A DNA stretch of 34,763 nt from FCB group bacterium. Lineage in GTDB: Bacteria; Fidelibacterota; Marinisomatia; Marinisomatales; J089. Position 1 is the first letter of the stretch. Every line of letters begins with the position of its first letter. Positions 27,780 to 34,763 of this stretch are shown here, piece after piece. The translations under genes and the position numbers were made by a program. The stretch spans positions 1 through 34,763 of the forward strand of contig JAADFQ010000074.1 of NCBI GenBank assembly GCA_013152835.1, read 5' to 3'. The notes beneath the pieces are model-generated. The model saw only the letters and a program-made list of their open reading frames with translations. It was not told the origin of the DNA and did no database searches.

Positions 27780-30536
27780 TTATTTCAGTAGGACCATTTT
27801 CACCTGATGAACTTCATTACCGGTGTTCATCCGGGCGAAATAGAGTCCCGCTGGGGCTGCTTGTCCGGAATCCATGCGGCCATTCCAGGTTATCTGGTGA
27901 TGTCCGGGAGTCATGGATTCAGCAATTAATGTCCGTACCTTGTTGCCCAGTAAGTCGAAGACTTCGAGGGTAACGTTGGTGGTCACGGGAACATCAAAAG
28001 TCAGCGTGGTTACCGGATTAAACGGATTCGGATAATTCTGCTTCAGAGCAAACGCTGTGGGCAGTTCCGTCTCATCACCGGTACTGACGGTACCGTGCAT
28101 GGTGGCCGCTTCTTCGGCAGCTTCCGCCAAGGTCATATCCGGGATGCTGTCGGCCGGATCATCATTATGGCAACTCATGCAGGAATAGGCCGGAGACAGG
28201 CTGGCCGGACGAGTATCGTCATCCCGCACAGCGCCGCCATCATCCGTAAACATGGATAATGTATCAGGTGCAATCCTGAAGATATGCGACCGTACATCGC
28301 CCTTGTACCCGCTCTGACCGCGAGTCGTGCCGGATTTTGCCGCGTAGGGCATATGGCATTCCACACATTCCTGGGTGCCCTGATGCGTCAAATTCGCTAC
28401 CTGCGCCGGGTGACACGTGGAGCATTCCATTTTGATCCCCTGACCATCCCAGAGAACCCGCTTATGCGGATCGTGACAAGTGGTGCAATTCAGACCGGCA
28501 TCATCGTGCGGACTGGCGGAGAATTCATCCCATTGTTCATGATGGCGAATGAATCCACCGGAGGCATTTATCGGATCAGTATAACTCCGGTTATGGCAGG
28601 TTCCGCAAAGGAAATTCACATCGTCACCACTTGCATCAGGAGTAATGACAACACCATCTTTTTCCAATCCACCCAGACTATTATCCAAATGGGCGAACTC
28701 ATAAACGCGGTCAATATAGGCCGGATTTCCGGTCTGTACATGATTGCTACCCGGTCCATGACAGGCTTCACAGCCAATGCCACCTTCGGTGAATGTGCCG
28801 AGCCCATCCACTCCCGTAAGCCAGGTTCCGGTGGTATCGCCGCCTGTTGTATGACACTTAAAACAACTGTAGTTGTAGATTTTCGTATCACCGGTATGGT
28901 AATCCGCCCAGCCATAGTCCACGCCATCGTAGAAGTTGAACTGATTATGGCCCGCGCCCGGATCAACGGCTGCCGTTCCGGTACCAACGATTTGTCCATC
29001 GGTTCCGACGAACCGAGCCTTCCAGCCGAATCCGCCGATCACACCGGCAATTTCGGACCAACTGTGATTCCCATTCCCAAGATCGGTCAGCCAATTATCT
29101 TCAAAATTGGTAACAAAATCGGGATATGTCGGAGCCGTGGCATTTTCAATAACATTGAATTTATAGGGATGTCCGGAATTATTCCATTCATCCACAATAT
29201 TATATCCAAGGTTGCTGTTAACTTCGTTATGACAGGCCGCACAGGTTTCCGAGCCGACAAAGGTGGGATCGTCGGCGGGAGTGGCAACATGCATATTCTG
29301 TGCCGTATTCACAACCTGTTCAAGCGTCATGTCCGGAATCCCGTCTGCGGGGTCATCGTTATGACAACCCAGGCAGGAATACGCCGGAGACAATGAGGCC
29401 TGGCGAGTTGCATCATCCCGGACGGCTGAACCATCATCCGTGAACATGGATTCCGCATTCGGTGTAATCTTCCATAAGTGAGAACGTACATCGCCCTTAT
29501 AGCCGCTTTCGCCGCGGGTCGTTCCGGACTTGGCCGCATAGGGCATATGACATTCAATACAGGTCTGCGTTCCTGCGTGGTTGATGGTCGTATTTTCTGT
29601 CGGATGGCAGGTGGAACATTCCATGGTAATACCGTCACCGTCCCATAAAACCCGTTTGTGGGGATTATGGCAGGAGGTGCATTTCAGTCCTGCGCCAAAG
29701 TGATCCGAAGCTACAAATTCATCCCACTGTTCGTGGTGTCGGATGAATCCCCCGCTCGCATTAATGGGATCCGTATAGCTCCTGTTGTGGCAGGTACCGC
29801 AGAGAAAGTTCACGTCATTTCCGCTGGGATCCGGTGTTATTACCGAACCGTCGATTTCCAATCCGCCGGATGCGTTATCCAGATGAGCAAATTCGTACAC
29901 CCGGTCAATATTGCTGGTGGACGGGCTGGAAACATGATCGCTTCCCGGGCCATGACAGGCTTCGCAACCAATGCCGCCTTCATTAAAGGTACCCAATCCA
30001 TCCACACCGGTAAGCCAGGTGCCGGTTGTATCGCCACCCGTCGTATGACACTTAAAACAACTGTAGTTGTAGATTTTTGTGTCACCGGTATGATAGTCAG
30101 CCCAGCCGTAATCCACACCGCCATAAAAATTGAACTGATTATGGCCCGCACCCGGATCAACGGCTGCCGTCCCGGTACCAACGATTTGACCGTCAGTTCC
30201 GACGAAACGGGCTTTCCAGCCGAATCCACCGATAACACCGGCAATTTCGGACCAGCTATGATTCCCATTCCCCAGTTCCGTCATCCAGTTATCTTCAAAG
30301 TTTACCACGAAATCCGGGTATGTCGGTGCCGTGGCATTTTCTATAACTGAAAACTTATAGGGATGTCCAGAGTTTGTCCAGGAATCATAGATGTTGTATC
30401 CCACTCCGGTAACATCAGCGGTACCATGACAGGCCTGACAGGCTGCGGAACCAACGTATGTCTGTCCCCATCCCATCCCGGTCAACAGTAAAACTGATAA
30501 CACCATTGCGGATGTTTTTCTTATCTTTTTATTCAT
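27780..30536 (-). CDS. 16-heme c-type cytochrome with T9SS sorting domain (tandem octaheme)
   Basis: The product is 918 aa. The signal peptide ends near GWGQ (residue 25). Two about 400-residue units follow, each with eight CxxCH sites in the same order. Unit 1 has CQACH, CFKCH, CEACH, CGTCH, CTSCH, CSTCH, CIECH and CLGCH; unit 2 has CAACH, CFKCH, CEACH, CGTCH, CTTCH, CSTCH, CVECH and CMSCH. The units share long identical stretches ('DYGWADYHTGDTKIYNYSCF'). The last 90 residues are a Por/type IX sorting domain with 'LKQNYPNPFNPVTTLTF', ending KMVLLK. Sixteen hemes plus type IX export predict a surface or extracellular electron-transfer protein. AGGAGGAAGGA precedes the ATG. It is monocistronic, with a terminator at 27725-27757, and divergent from a two-component system. 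Confidence 0.93.
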   Translation of the reverse strand: MNKKIRKTSAMVLSVLLLTGMGWGQTYVGSAACQACHGTADVTGVGYNIYDSWTNSGHPYKFSVIENATAPTYPDFVVNFEDNWMTELGNGNHSWSEIAGVIGGFGWKARFVGTDGQIVGTGTAAVDPGAGHNQFNFYGGVDYGWADYHTGDTKIYNYSCFKCHTTGGDTTGTWLTGVDGLGTFNEGGIGCEACHGPGSDHVSSPSTSNIDRVYEFAHLDNASGGLEIDGSVITPDPSGNDVNFLCGTCHNRSYTDPINASGGFIRHHEQWDEFVASDHFGAGLKCTSCHNPHKRVLWDGDGITMECSTCHPTENTTINHAGTQTCIECHMPYAAKSGTTRGESGYKGDVRSHLWKITPNAESMFTDDGSAVRDDATRQASLSPAYSCLGCHNDDPADGIPDMTLEQVVNTAQNMHVATPADDPTFVGSETCAACHNEVNSNLGYNIVDEWNNSGHPYKFNVIENATAPTYPDFVTNFEDNWLTDLGNGNHSWSEIAGVIGGFGWKARFVGTDGQIVGTGTAAVDPGAGHNQFNFYDGVDYGWADYHTGDTKIYNYSCFKCHTTGGDTTGTWLTGVDGLGTFTEGGIGCEACHGPGSNHVQTGNPAYIDRVYEFAHLDNSLGGLEKDGVVITPDASGDDVNFLCGTCHNRSYTDPINASGGFIRHHEQWDEFSASPHDDAGLNCTTCHDPHKRVLWDGQGIKMECSTCHPAQVANLTHQGTQECVECHMPYAAKSGTTRGQSGYKGDVRSHIFRIAPDTLSMFTDDGGAVRDDDTRPASLSPAYSCMSCHNDDPADSIPDMTLAEAAEEAATMHGTVSTGDETELPTAFALKQNYPNPFNPVTTLTFDVPVTTNVTLEVFDLLGNKVRTLIAESMTPGHHQITWNGRMDSGQAAPAGLYFARMNTGNEVHQVKMVLLK
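28085..30461 (-). repeat. Tandem internal duplication in the 16-heme cytochrome gene
   Basis: Two about 1.2 kb units, roughly 30461-29263 and 29262-28085, code for the two octaheme modules. DNA identity is high in parts (for example ATTATGGCCCGC and GGATCAACGGCTGCCGT occur in both), while the ends of the units differ more. This points to a fairly recent duplication or ongoing gene conversion. Confidence 0.85.
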
Positions 30537-30691
30537 TCCTTCCTCCTAGTAAAGTAATGAAATCATTAAAACGGACCTTTTTATCCGAATAATGTGTGGG
30601 ATATTATTAAGATTGTATTAAAATCTGCTTAGAAAATCATTAAAGTTTTCTAATTTTACAGTCAATAACCACCATGTACAGGAGGCCCATA
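30537..30691. promoter_or_regulatory. Divergent promoter region: 16-heme cytochrome / two-component system
   Basis: The 155-base AT-rich gap between divergent start codons must hold both promoters. Good ribosome-binding sites lie at both ends (AGGAGGAAGGA on the minus strand, AGGAGG on the plus strand). No unambiguous direct repeat for the OmpR-type regulator was recognised by eye. Confidence 0.5.
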
Positions 30692-31366
30692 ATGAGAATC
30701 CTCGTTGTGGAAGATGAACCGGCAATCGGGAGCTACATTCAGGATTGTTTTGTGGAACGAGGTTATAGTGTGGACTGGGTGACCACCTGCGAACAGGCCC
30801 TGGAAACGGCCGTTGTTGAGGACTATGACAGCATTATTCTGGACCGGAGATTACCGGATAAAGACGGCTTATTTGTTTGCAGTGAATTGCGCAGTCAGGG
30901 AATCACCGTACCGATCCTGGTACTGACGGCACTTTCCGGTATCGATCAGCGTGTGGAAGGGTTGAACGTTGGCGCCGACGATTATTTACTGAAGCCCTTT
31001 GCCATGGATGAACTGGTGGCACGCGTTCAAGCTCTGATTCGTCGTTCCTCCTATCGGAATCAACCGAATTTGACCATCCGGAATATTTCGTTGAATTCCC
31101 TCAACCGAAACGTGACGGTTAACGGGGAACAAATCCCACTTTCCAACCGGGAATTTTTACTATTGGAATATCTGATGCGACATGCGGATCAAGCGCTAAC
31201 CCGTTCGCAAATACTGGAACATGTCTGGGAAACACAACGGGATTCCGATACCAATATCGTCGACGTGTACATCAACTATTTGCGGAAAAAGATCGATGTT
31301 CCACAGAAAACTTCCAATATTGAAACCGTCCGCGGATTCGGGTATCGATTTCGGTATGAAGACTGA
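30692..31366 (+). CDS. OmpR/PhoB-type response regulator
   Basis: The product is 224 aa from ATG 30692 (MRILVVEDEP), chosen over the track start because AGGAGG lies 6 nt upstream. The receiver domain has acidic pocket E7/D8, phosphoacceptor D51 ('IILDRRLPDKDG'), T79 and K101 ('LLKPF'). The C-terminal winged helix has 'LSNREFLLLEYLMRHADQALTRSQILEHVW' and 'VDVYINYLRKKI', typical of OmpR/CusR-like regulators. It should be phosphorylated by the kinase encoded next, whose ATG lies inside its last codons. The divergent 16-heme cytochrome gene is the obvious candidate target. Confidence 0.94.
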   Translation: MRILVVEDEPAIGSYIQDCFVERGYSVDWVTTCEQALETAVVEDYDSIILDRRLPDKDGLFVCSELRSQGITVPILVLTALSGIDQRVEGLNVGADDYLLKPFAMDELVARVQALIRRSSYRNQPNLTIRNISLNSLNRNVTVNGEQIPLSNREFLLLEYLMRHADQALTRSQILEHVWETQRDSDTNIVDVYINYLRKKIDVPQKTSNIETVRGFGYRFRYED

Positions 31367-32753
31367 ACTCAGTCTGCAACGCCGGATCACGCTCTGGTCC
31401 ACGCTGGTTGTATCGCTGATTTTCATCGTGTTCATCGTTCTGGTGATTCTGGCCCTGGATAATCAGCTAAAATGGGACTTGGATCATCGAATTGACGAAG
31501 AAGCGAACGCCGTGGAACTTTCGATATTCCACACCGATTCAGGTATTTCCATTGATGAATCCATTGAATGGCGCGAACCTCATCATCAGGATATGGATGA
31601 TGAGTCCATGGTTCTTATGATCCTGAACGAAAACCTCCATTTAATTCGTCGCTCACCCAATTTCCCGTTTTCTCCCGAATTAATCCAATCCTTTGTCTTT
31701 GACCCGACCGACTCCAATTATTATACCCGATCGTTTATGGACCTGGAAATGCGCTTTTTGGTTAAACCAATTCCTTTTGCGAATCAGACTCTGGTATGGA
31801 TTATTGTTGGCAAATCATTCAACTCGATCCATCAAATTCTTAAAGAAGTATTCACCATTTTTCTTTTTTCCTTCCCGGTAGCCTTGATTATGGTGTATTG
31901 GGGTAGTTTATTTTTAGCACGAAAATCTTTGCGACCGGTTCGGGCCATATCTGAAAAAGCACGCCAATTCAAATCCTCGAATCTGTCCCAGCGACTCCCG
32001 GTTCCCCGTACCGATGATGACATTGCACACCTTGCGATTACCTTAAATGAATTGCTGGATCGATTGGAAACAACCGTGGTCAGCTTACGGAACATAGCTG
32101 CGAATGCTTCCCATGAGATAAAAACACCGGTCACTATTCTGTATACCTACCTGGACCGCTGGGCGCAGACCCATCCCGATATGGATACCCATGAAATTCT
32201 GTCCTTTCGGAGCGAATTAAACCGCATCACGAAAATCATTGATAATTTGTCACAAATCGCAAAAACCGATTCCGGAGCAGCCAAATTACAATTTGATACG
32301 GTGTGGATGAATGACCTGCTGTATGAAGAAATTGAACGCTTCCGACCCCAGGCGCTGATGAAGGATATTACCATTCAGGTCAAACCGCTTCCTTCCGTAG
32401 CCATTGAAGGGGACGAATCATGGCTCCACCTGGCCCTGGGAAATCTGATCGAAAACGCCCTGAAATATTCCCCGGAACATTCCTCCATTTCCTTGAAAAT
32501 GGAATCCACCGATGCTCACACACTTATGGTGACCATCTCCGATGAAGGCCACGGTGTCCCGGAGCAAGATTTAGAACTACTGACGGCCCGGTATTTCCGC
32601 AGTAAACAGTCCCGGCCCGGAACCGGTCTGGGACTTGCAATCGCCCATTGGGTCGTGCAACAACATCATGGAAAACTGCGGTTTGCCAATAATCCTACCG
32701 GAGGGCTCACGGTTCAGGTCTGCCTTCCGGAACAATATAATCCCGGTACATAA
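31356..32753 (+). CDS. Membrane sensor histidine kinase
   Basis: The product is 465 aa from ATG 31356 (MKTELSLQRR), which overlaps the regulator stop by 11 bases; the track start lies within the regulator gene. Helix 1 is 'WSTLVVSLIFIVFIVLVILAL', then comes a periplasmic sensor of about 130 residues without a recognised fold, then helix 2 'IFLFSFPVALIMVYWGSLFLA'. A HAMP-like linker ('RPVRAISEKARQFKSSNLSQRL') is followed by the HisKA box 'NASHEIKTPVTIL', the N-box 'NLIENALKYSPE' and G-boxes 'DEGHGVPE' and 'GTGLGLAIAHW'. The periplasmic loop contains His-His and acidic clusters ('EPHHQDMDDES') that could bind metal, but this is inference. It is paired with the upstream regulator. Confidence 0.93.
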   Translation: MKTELSLQRRITLWSTLVVSLIFIVFIVLVILALDNQLKWDLDHRIDEEANAVELSIFHTDSGISIDESIEWREPHHQDMDDESMVLMILNENLHLIRRSPNFPFSPELIQSFVFDPTDSNYYTRSFMDLEMRFLVKPIPFANQTLVWIIVGKSFNSIHQILKEVFTIFLFSFPVALIMVYWGSLFLARKSLRPVRAISEKARQFKSSNLSQRLPVPRTDDDIAHLAITLNELLDRLETTVVSLRNIAANASHEIKTPVTILYTYLDRWAQTHPDMDTHEILSFRSELNRITKIIDNLSQIAKTDSGAAKLQFDTVWMNDLLYEEIERFRPQALMKDITIQVKPLPSVAIEGDESWLHLALGNLIENALKYSPEHSSISLKMESTDAHTLMVTISDEGHGVPEQDLELLTARYFRSKQSRPGTGLGLAIAHWVVQQHHGKLRFANNPTGGLTVQVCLPEQYNPGT

Positions 32754-32924
32754 GTAGACTTTGGGGGATGGAATGATGAAAATTTTGATCCTCATCACTT
32801 ATTGTGGACTCGTTTGTCCTGTTTTATGTAAATTTTCCCCGTTCAGATGAGGTACCGATGATGTCCAGCGCGTTGGTTTTCCCGTTCTTCCCCAGCATCT
32901 GCTTGCTATGGAGCCGAATTTGAT

Positions 32925-33980
32925 ATGGATGACTTGATGACACCCCGCCCCAACGCTCACCTTCTCTTTTCCGCCGTTCCGGCCTTGGTGCGGTATCTCC
33001 AGACCCAAGCCACCGTGTACGCGCCCCATCGGTTCGGAGATACGTCCTACCGATTTGATCAGGTTCTGAGTCCTGACGCTGTGGTTCTGGACTATAACCG
33101 CACCCTCCAATCCATTAAGAAATATTTCCTGCCGCCCCGGGAAACGCTCCTTTCCTTCTCGCTGACTGAAGCCACCTTTGAGCCGGTTTCTGCCGAGTCG
33201 TCATTCCGGATCTTCCTGGGTGTTCACAGTTATGATCTACAGGCCTTGCTCCGCCTGGACTACAATTTCACTCACGGTCATCCCGAATCTAACTATTTGA
33301 AACGCAGGGAAAACTGCGCCTTTGTCGGTGTATCGTTTGAACCGGATGAAGTCCACTTCAGCCGATCCGTGGGAATTACCGTTGAGGAAATGGAAGGGTT
33401 TGACCTGTTCCTGGACCGACAGGATGACGGGTATGCGGTTTTTTTCCTTACCGACCGGGGAAAAGCCCTCCTGGAGGGGTTCACGGAGATTACCAAGGCC
33501 CGGAACCAGTCTCCGGTTCACCGGGAATTCCGGACGAAGATAAAATACAATTACAACCGGCTCTCGGAAGTCTTTGATCAGGCCTGGGATTCCCCGGTCT
33601 GGGAAGAAGTGGCGGAACGCTGTGTAGGCTGCGGCACCTGCAATCTGGTCTGTCCCACCTGCTATTGTTTCACGGTGGATGATGAGGTAAACCTAACCCT
33701 CACCGAAGGCATTCGAAAACGCACCTGGGACGGCTGCATGTTGAGTCAATTTGCTCAGGTAGCCGGTGGAGAAAATTTCCGCTATGAACGGAGCGCTCGT
33801 CAGCGGCACCGGGTGTATCGAAAATTTAAATATTTGAGCGATCCTACCGGGAGGCCCTGGTGTGTGGGCTGCGGTCGGTGTACCGCCTACTGTACGGCCC
33901 GCATCAGTATCGTGGACATTGTGAACCAACTTTGCGAGGATTACGAGCAGCGGATCCTCCATAAAAACGCCCTGGTGTGA
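32925..33980 (+). CDS. hydB: Group 3b [NiFe]-hydrogenase/sulfhydrogenase beta subunit (4Fe-4S dicluster)
   Basis: The product is 351 aa. Its C-terminal ferredoxin-like domain holds two clusters: 'CVGCGTCNLVCPTCYC' near residue 232 and 'CVGCGRCTAYCTARI' near 315. The N-terminal 220 residues match the HydB/AsrA layout ('LVRYLQTQATVYAPHRFGD', 'FLGVHSYDLQALLRLD', 'VSFEPDEVHFSRSVG'). In cytosolic group 3b enzymes this subunit passes electrons between the hydrogenase small subunit and the flavin subunit; an anaerobic sulfite reductase subunit is the main alternative. GGAG lies about 11 nt before ATG 32925. The flavin subunit gene follows after 11 bases. Confidence 0.85.
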   Translation: MDDLMTPRPNAHLLFSAVPALVRYLQTQATVYAPHRFGDTSYRFDQVLSPDAVVLDYNRTLQSIKKYFLPPRETLLSFSLTEATFEPVSAESSFRIFLGVHSYDLQALLRLDYNFTHGHPESNYLKRRENCAFVGVSFEPDEVHFSRSVGITVEEMEGFDLFLDRQDDGYAVFFLTDRGKALLEGFTEITKARNQSPVHREFRTKIKYNYNRLSEVFDQAWDSPVWEEVAERCVGCGTCNLVCPTCYCFTVDDEVNLTLTEGIRKRTWDGCMLSQFAQVAGGENFRYERSARQRHRVYRKFKYLSDPTGRPWCVGCGRCTAYCTARISIVDIVNQLCEDYEQRILHKNALV

Positions 33981-33991
33981 AGGAGACGCTC

Positions 33992-34763
33992 ATGACCACG
34001 CCCTTCCCCATTAGCCGCCCACCCCTCCGTGAAACTGAGGATTTGTATTATCCCCAAATGGCCACCATTCTTCAGATGAAAGTCCTGACAGAACTGGAAA
34101 CCTGGTACGAAATCGCCCTGCCCGAAAACCGAACCCTGAATCATCAACCGGGACAGTTTGTTCAGGTCTCACTGTTCGGATATGGGGAAGCACCCATTTC
34201 CATTACGTCCGCTCCCAATGACCGGGGAACCTTTGAATTATGCATCCGGAGAGTGGGACGGCTCACCAGCGCCCTCCATCGCCTCCAACCGGGAGATTCA
34301 GTGGGTATCCGGGGACCCTTCGGCCGGGGATTCGATTTAACCAAATTTCGGGGTCAGGATGTCCTGATCATCGGTGGCGGCATTGGTATTGTACCACTCC
34401 GCTCCCTGATCCAAACCCTGATCCGCGATCGCTCCGACTACGGGCGGTTATTCATATTGTACGGCGCCAAACATCCGGACGAATTGTTGTACCCGGAGGA
34501 TCGGAAACACTGGGCCAACGATCCGACGATTGAATTTGCCCTCACGGTGGATCGCCCCTCCGCCGACTGGACAGACCGGACAGGCGTCATTACCACCCTC
34601 ATTCCGCCGCTGGATCTGGACCTCAACCGTACTGTCGCCGCAGTGGTGGGTCCTCCGATCATGTATAAATTTGTACTCATGGCCCTGAAATCCAAGCGGT
34701 TACCGGAGAACCGGATTTACCTGTCCCTGGAGCGACGGATGAAATGCGGTGTAGGGAAATGTG
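33992..34763 (+). CDS. hydG: Group 3b hydrogenase/sulfhydrogenase gamma subunit, FAD/NAD(P)-binding (partial)
   Basis: The frame is open to the window end (257 codons), so the ORF track omitted it. ATG 33992 has AGGAG 7 nt upstream. The sequence starts MTTPFPISRPP and continues with the ferredoxin-reductase-type FAD domain ('GQFVQVSLFGYGEAPISI', an RxYS-like motif variant, and 'GIRGPFGRGFDL'). The NAD(P) domain follows ('VLIIGGGIGIVPLRSLI'). The last residues 'ERRMKCGVGKC' are the start of the [2Fe-2S] motif. This is the HydG/AsrB layout. The small and large hydrogenase subunits would be expected directly downstream, outside the window. Confidence 0.87.
   Translation, partial: MTTPFPISRPPLRETEDLYYPQMATILQMKVLTELETWYEIALPENRTLNHQPGQFVQVSLFGYGEAPISITSAPNDRGTFELCIRRVGRLTSALHRLQPGDSVGIRGPFGRGFDLTKFRGQDVLIIGGGIGIVPLRSLIQTLIRDRSDYGRLFILYGAKHPDELLYPEDRKHWANDPTIEFALTVDRPSADWTDRTGVITTLIPPLDLDLNRTVAAVVGPPIMYKFVLMALKSKRLPENRIYLSLERRMKCGVGKC

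Noticed and set aside
28284-29396. 370-aa plus-strand ORF opposite the 16-heme gene (and its sister at 29658..30350)
   Set aside because: Both are antisense shadows of the duplicated heme modules. Their sequences resemble each other only because the modules do, and they show no domain, ribosome-binding site or separate context.
26576-30536. Reading the c554-like and octaheme proteins as hydroxylamine or nitrite/tetrathionate reductases
   Set aside because: No catalytic motif (such as a CxxCK heme or a crosslinking Tyr) is visible, and all sites are plain CxxCH. Electron transfer is the safer reading.
32775-32849. 24-codon hydrophobic ORF upstream of the hydrogenase genes (MKILILITYCG...)
   Set aside because: There is no convincing ribosome-binding site, and it ends far from the next start. 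It is probably chance.

Overview
The window looks like a chromosomal segment of a diderm bacterium of the FCB group (Calditrichota, KSB1, Marinimicrobia or Ignavibacteria-like). Three encoded proteins end in a type IX secretion (Por) C-terminal sorting domain with the 'YPNPFNPVT' signature. There are many lipoproteins and outer-membrane barrels, and the right half is rich in multiheme c-type cytochromes. The phylum cannot be fixed from the window alone, and no rRNA or tRNA gene was seen.

Region 1 (1 to about 12,200) reads as an integron-type gene-cassette array without a visible integrase (a CALIN, or the distal part of a chromosomal integron). Small, mostly unrecognised, secreted or lipoprotein genes all point the same way. 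They alternate with about 130-290 bp attC-like elements that carry a 5' CCTAAC-type box, a GCTGCACCGG box, a CCGGTGAGC box with the typical one-base bulge, and a 3' GTTAGG box. Recognisable cassettes are an SRPBCC-like protein, a D-Ala-D-Ala-ligase-like ATP-grasp enzyme, a T9SS-exported Kelch protein and a DUF4386-like membrane protein. A second dispersed repeat (about 75-135 bp, four copies) and an IS110-family transposase remnant are interspersed. Both repeat families contain open micro-ORFs of about 20 codons that stop 1-21 nt before the start codon of the next cassette gene. This suggests a built-in translational-coupling device.

Region 2 (12,200-15,000) is ordinary: a CPBP membrane protease, an SDR oxidoreductase and an NmrA-like NAD(P)-binding protein, all on the plus strand, ending at a hairpin between convergent units.

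Region 3 (15,012-30,536, minus strand) is a respiratory or electron-export island. In transcription order it holds: a tandem-duplicated 16-heme cytochrome with a T9SS sorting domain; a 42-residue lipoprotein; a tetraheme c554-like cytochrome; a pentaheme lipoprotein, a molybdopterin-family protein, a four-cluster ferredoxin, an NrfD-like membrane protein and a small membrane protein (together an alternative-complex-III/Qrc-like quinone oxidoreductase); an outer-membrane barrel; a 14-heme cytochrome; a monoheme lipoprotein; and an Rrf2 regulator. After a terminator come a Rieske protein, a b6-type cytochrome b and a nine-heme membrane-anchored cytochrome. I infer that quinol electrons pass through two different quinol:cytochrome complexes into periplasmic cytochromes. 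They may then cross the outer membrane to a surface cytochrome delivered by type IX secretion.

Region 4 (30,692 to the end, plus strand) carries an OmpR-type response regulator and histidine kinase, divergent from the 16-heme gene. It then has the first two genes of a group 3b [NiFe]-hydrogenase/sulfhydrogenase-like operon (beta subunit complete, gamma subunit cut by the window end).
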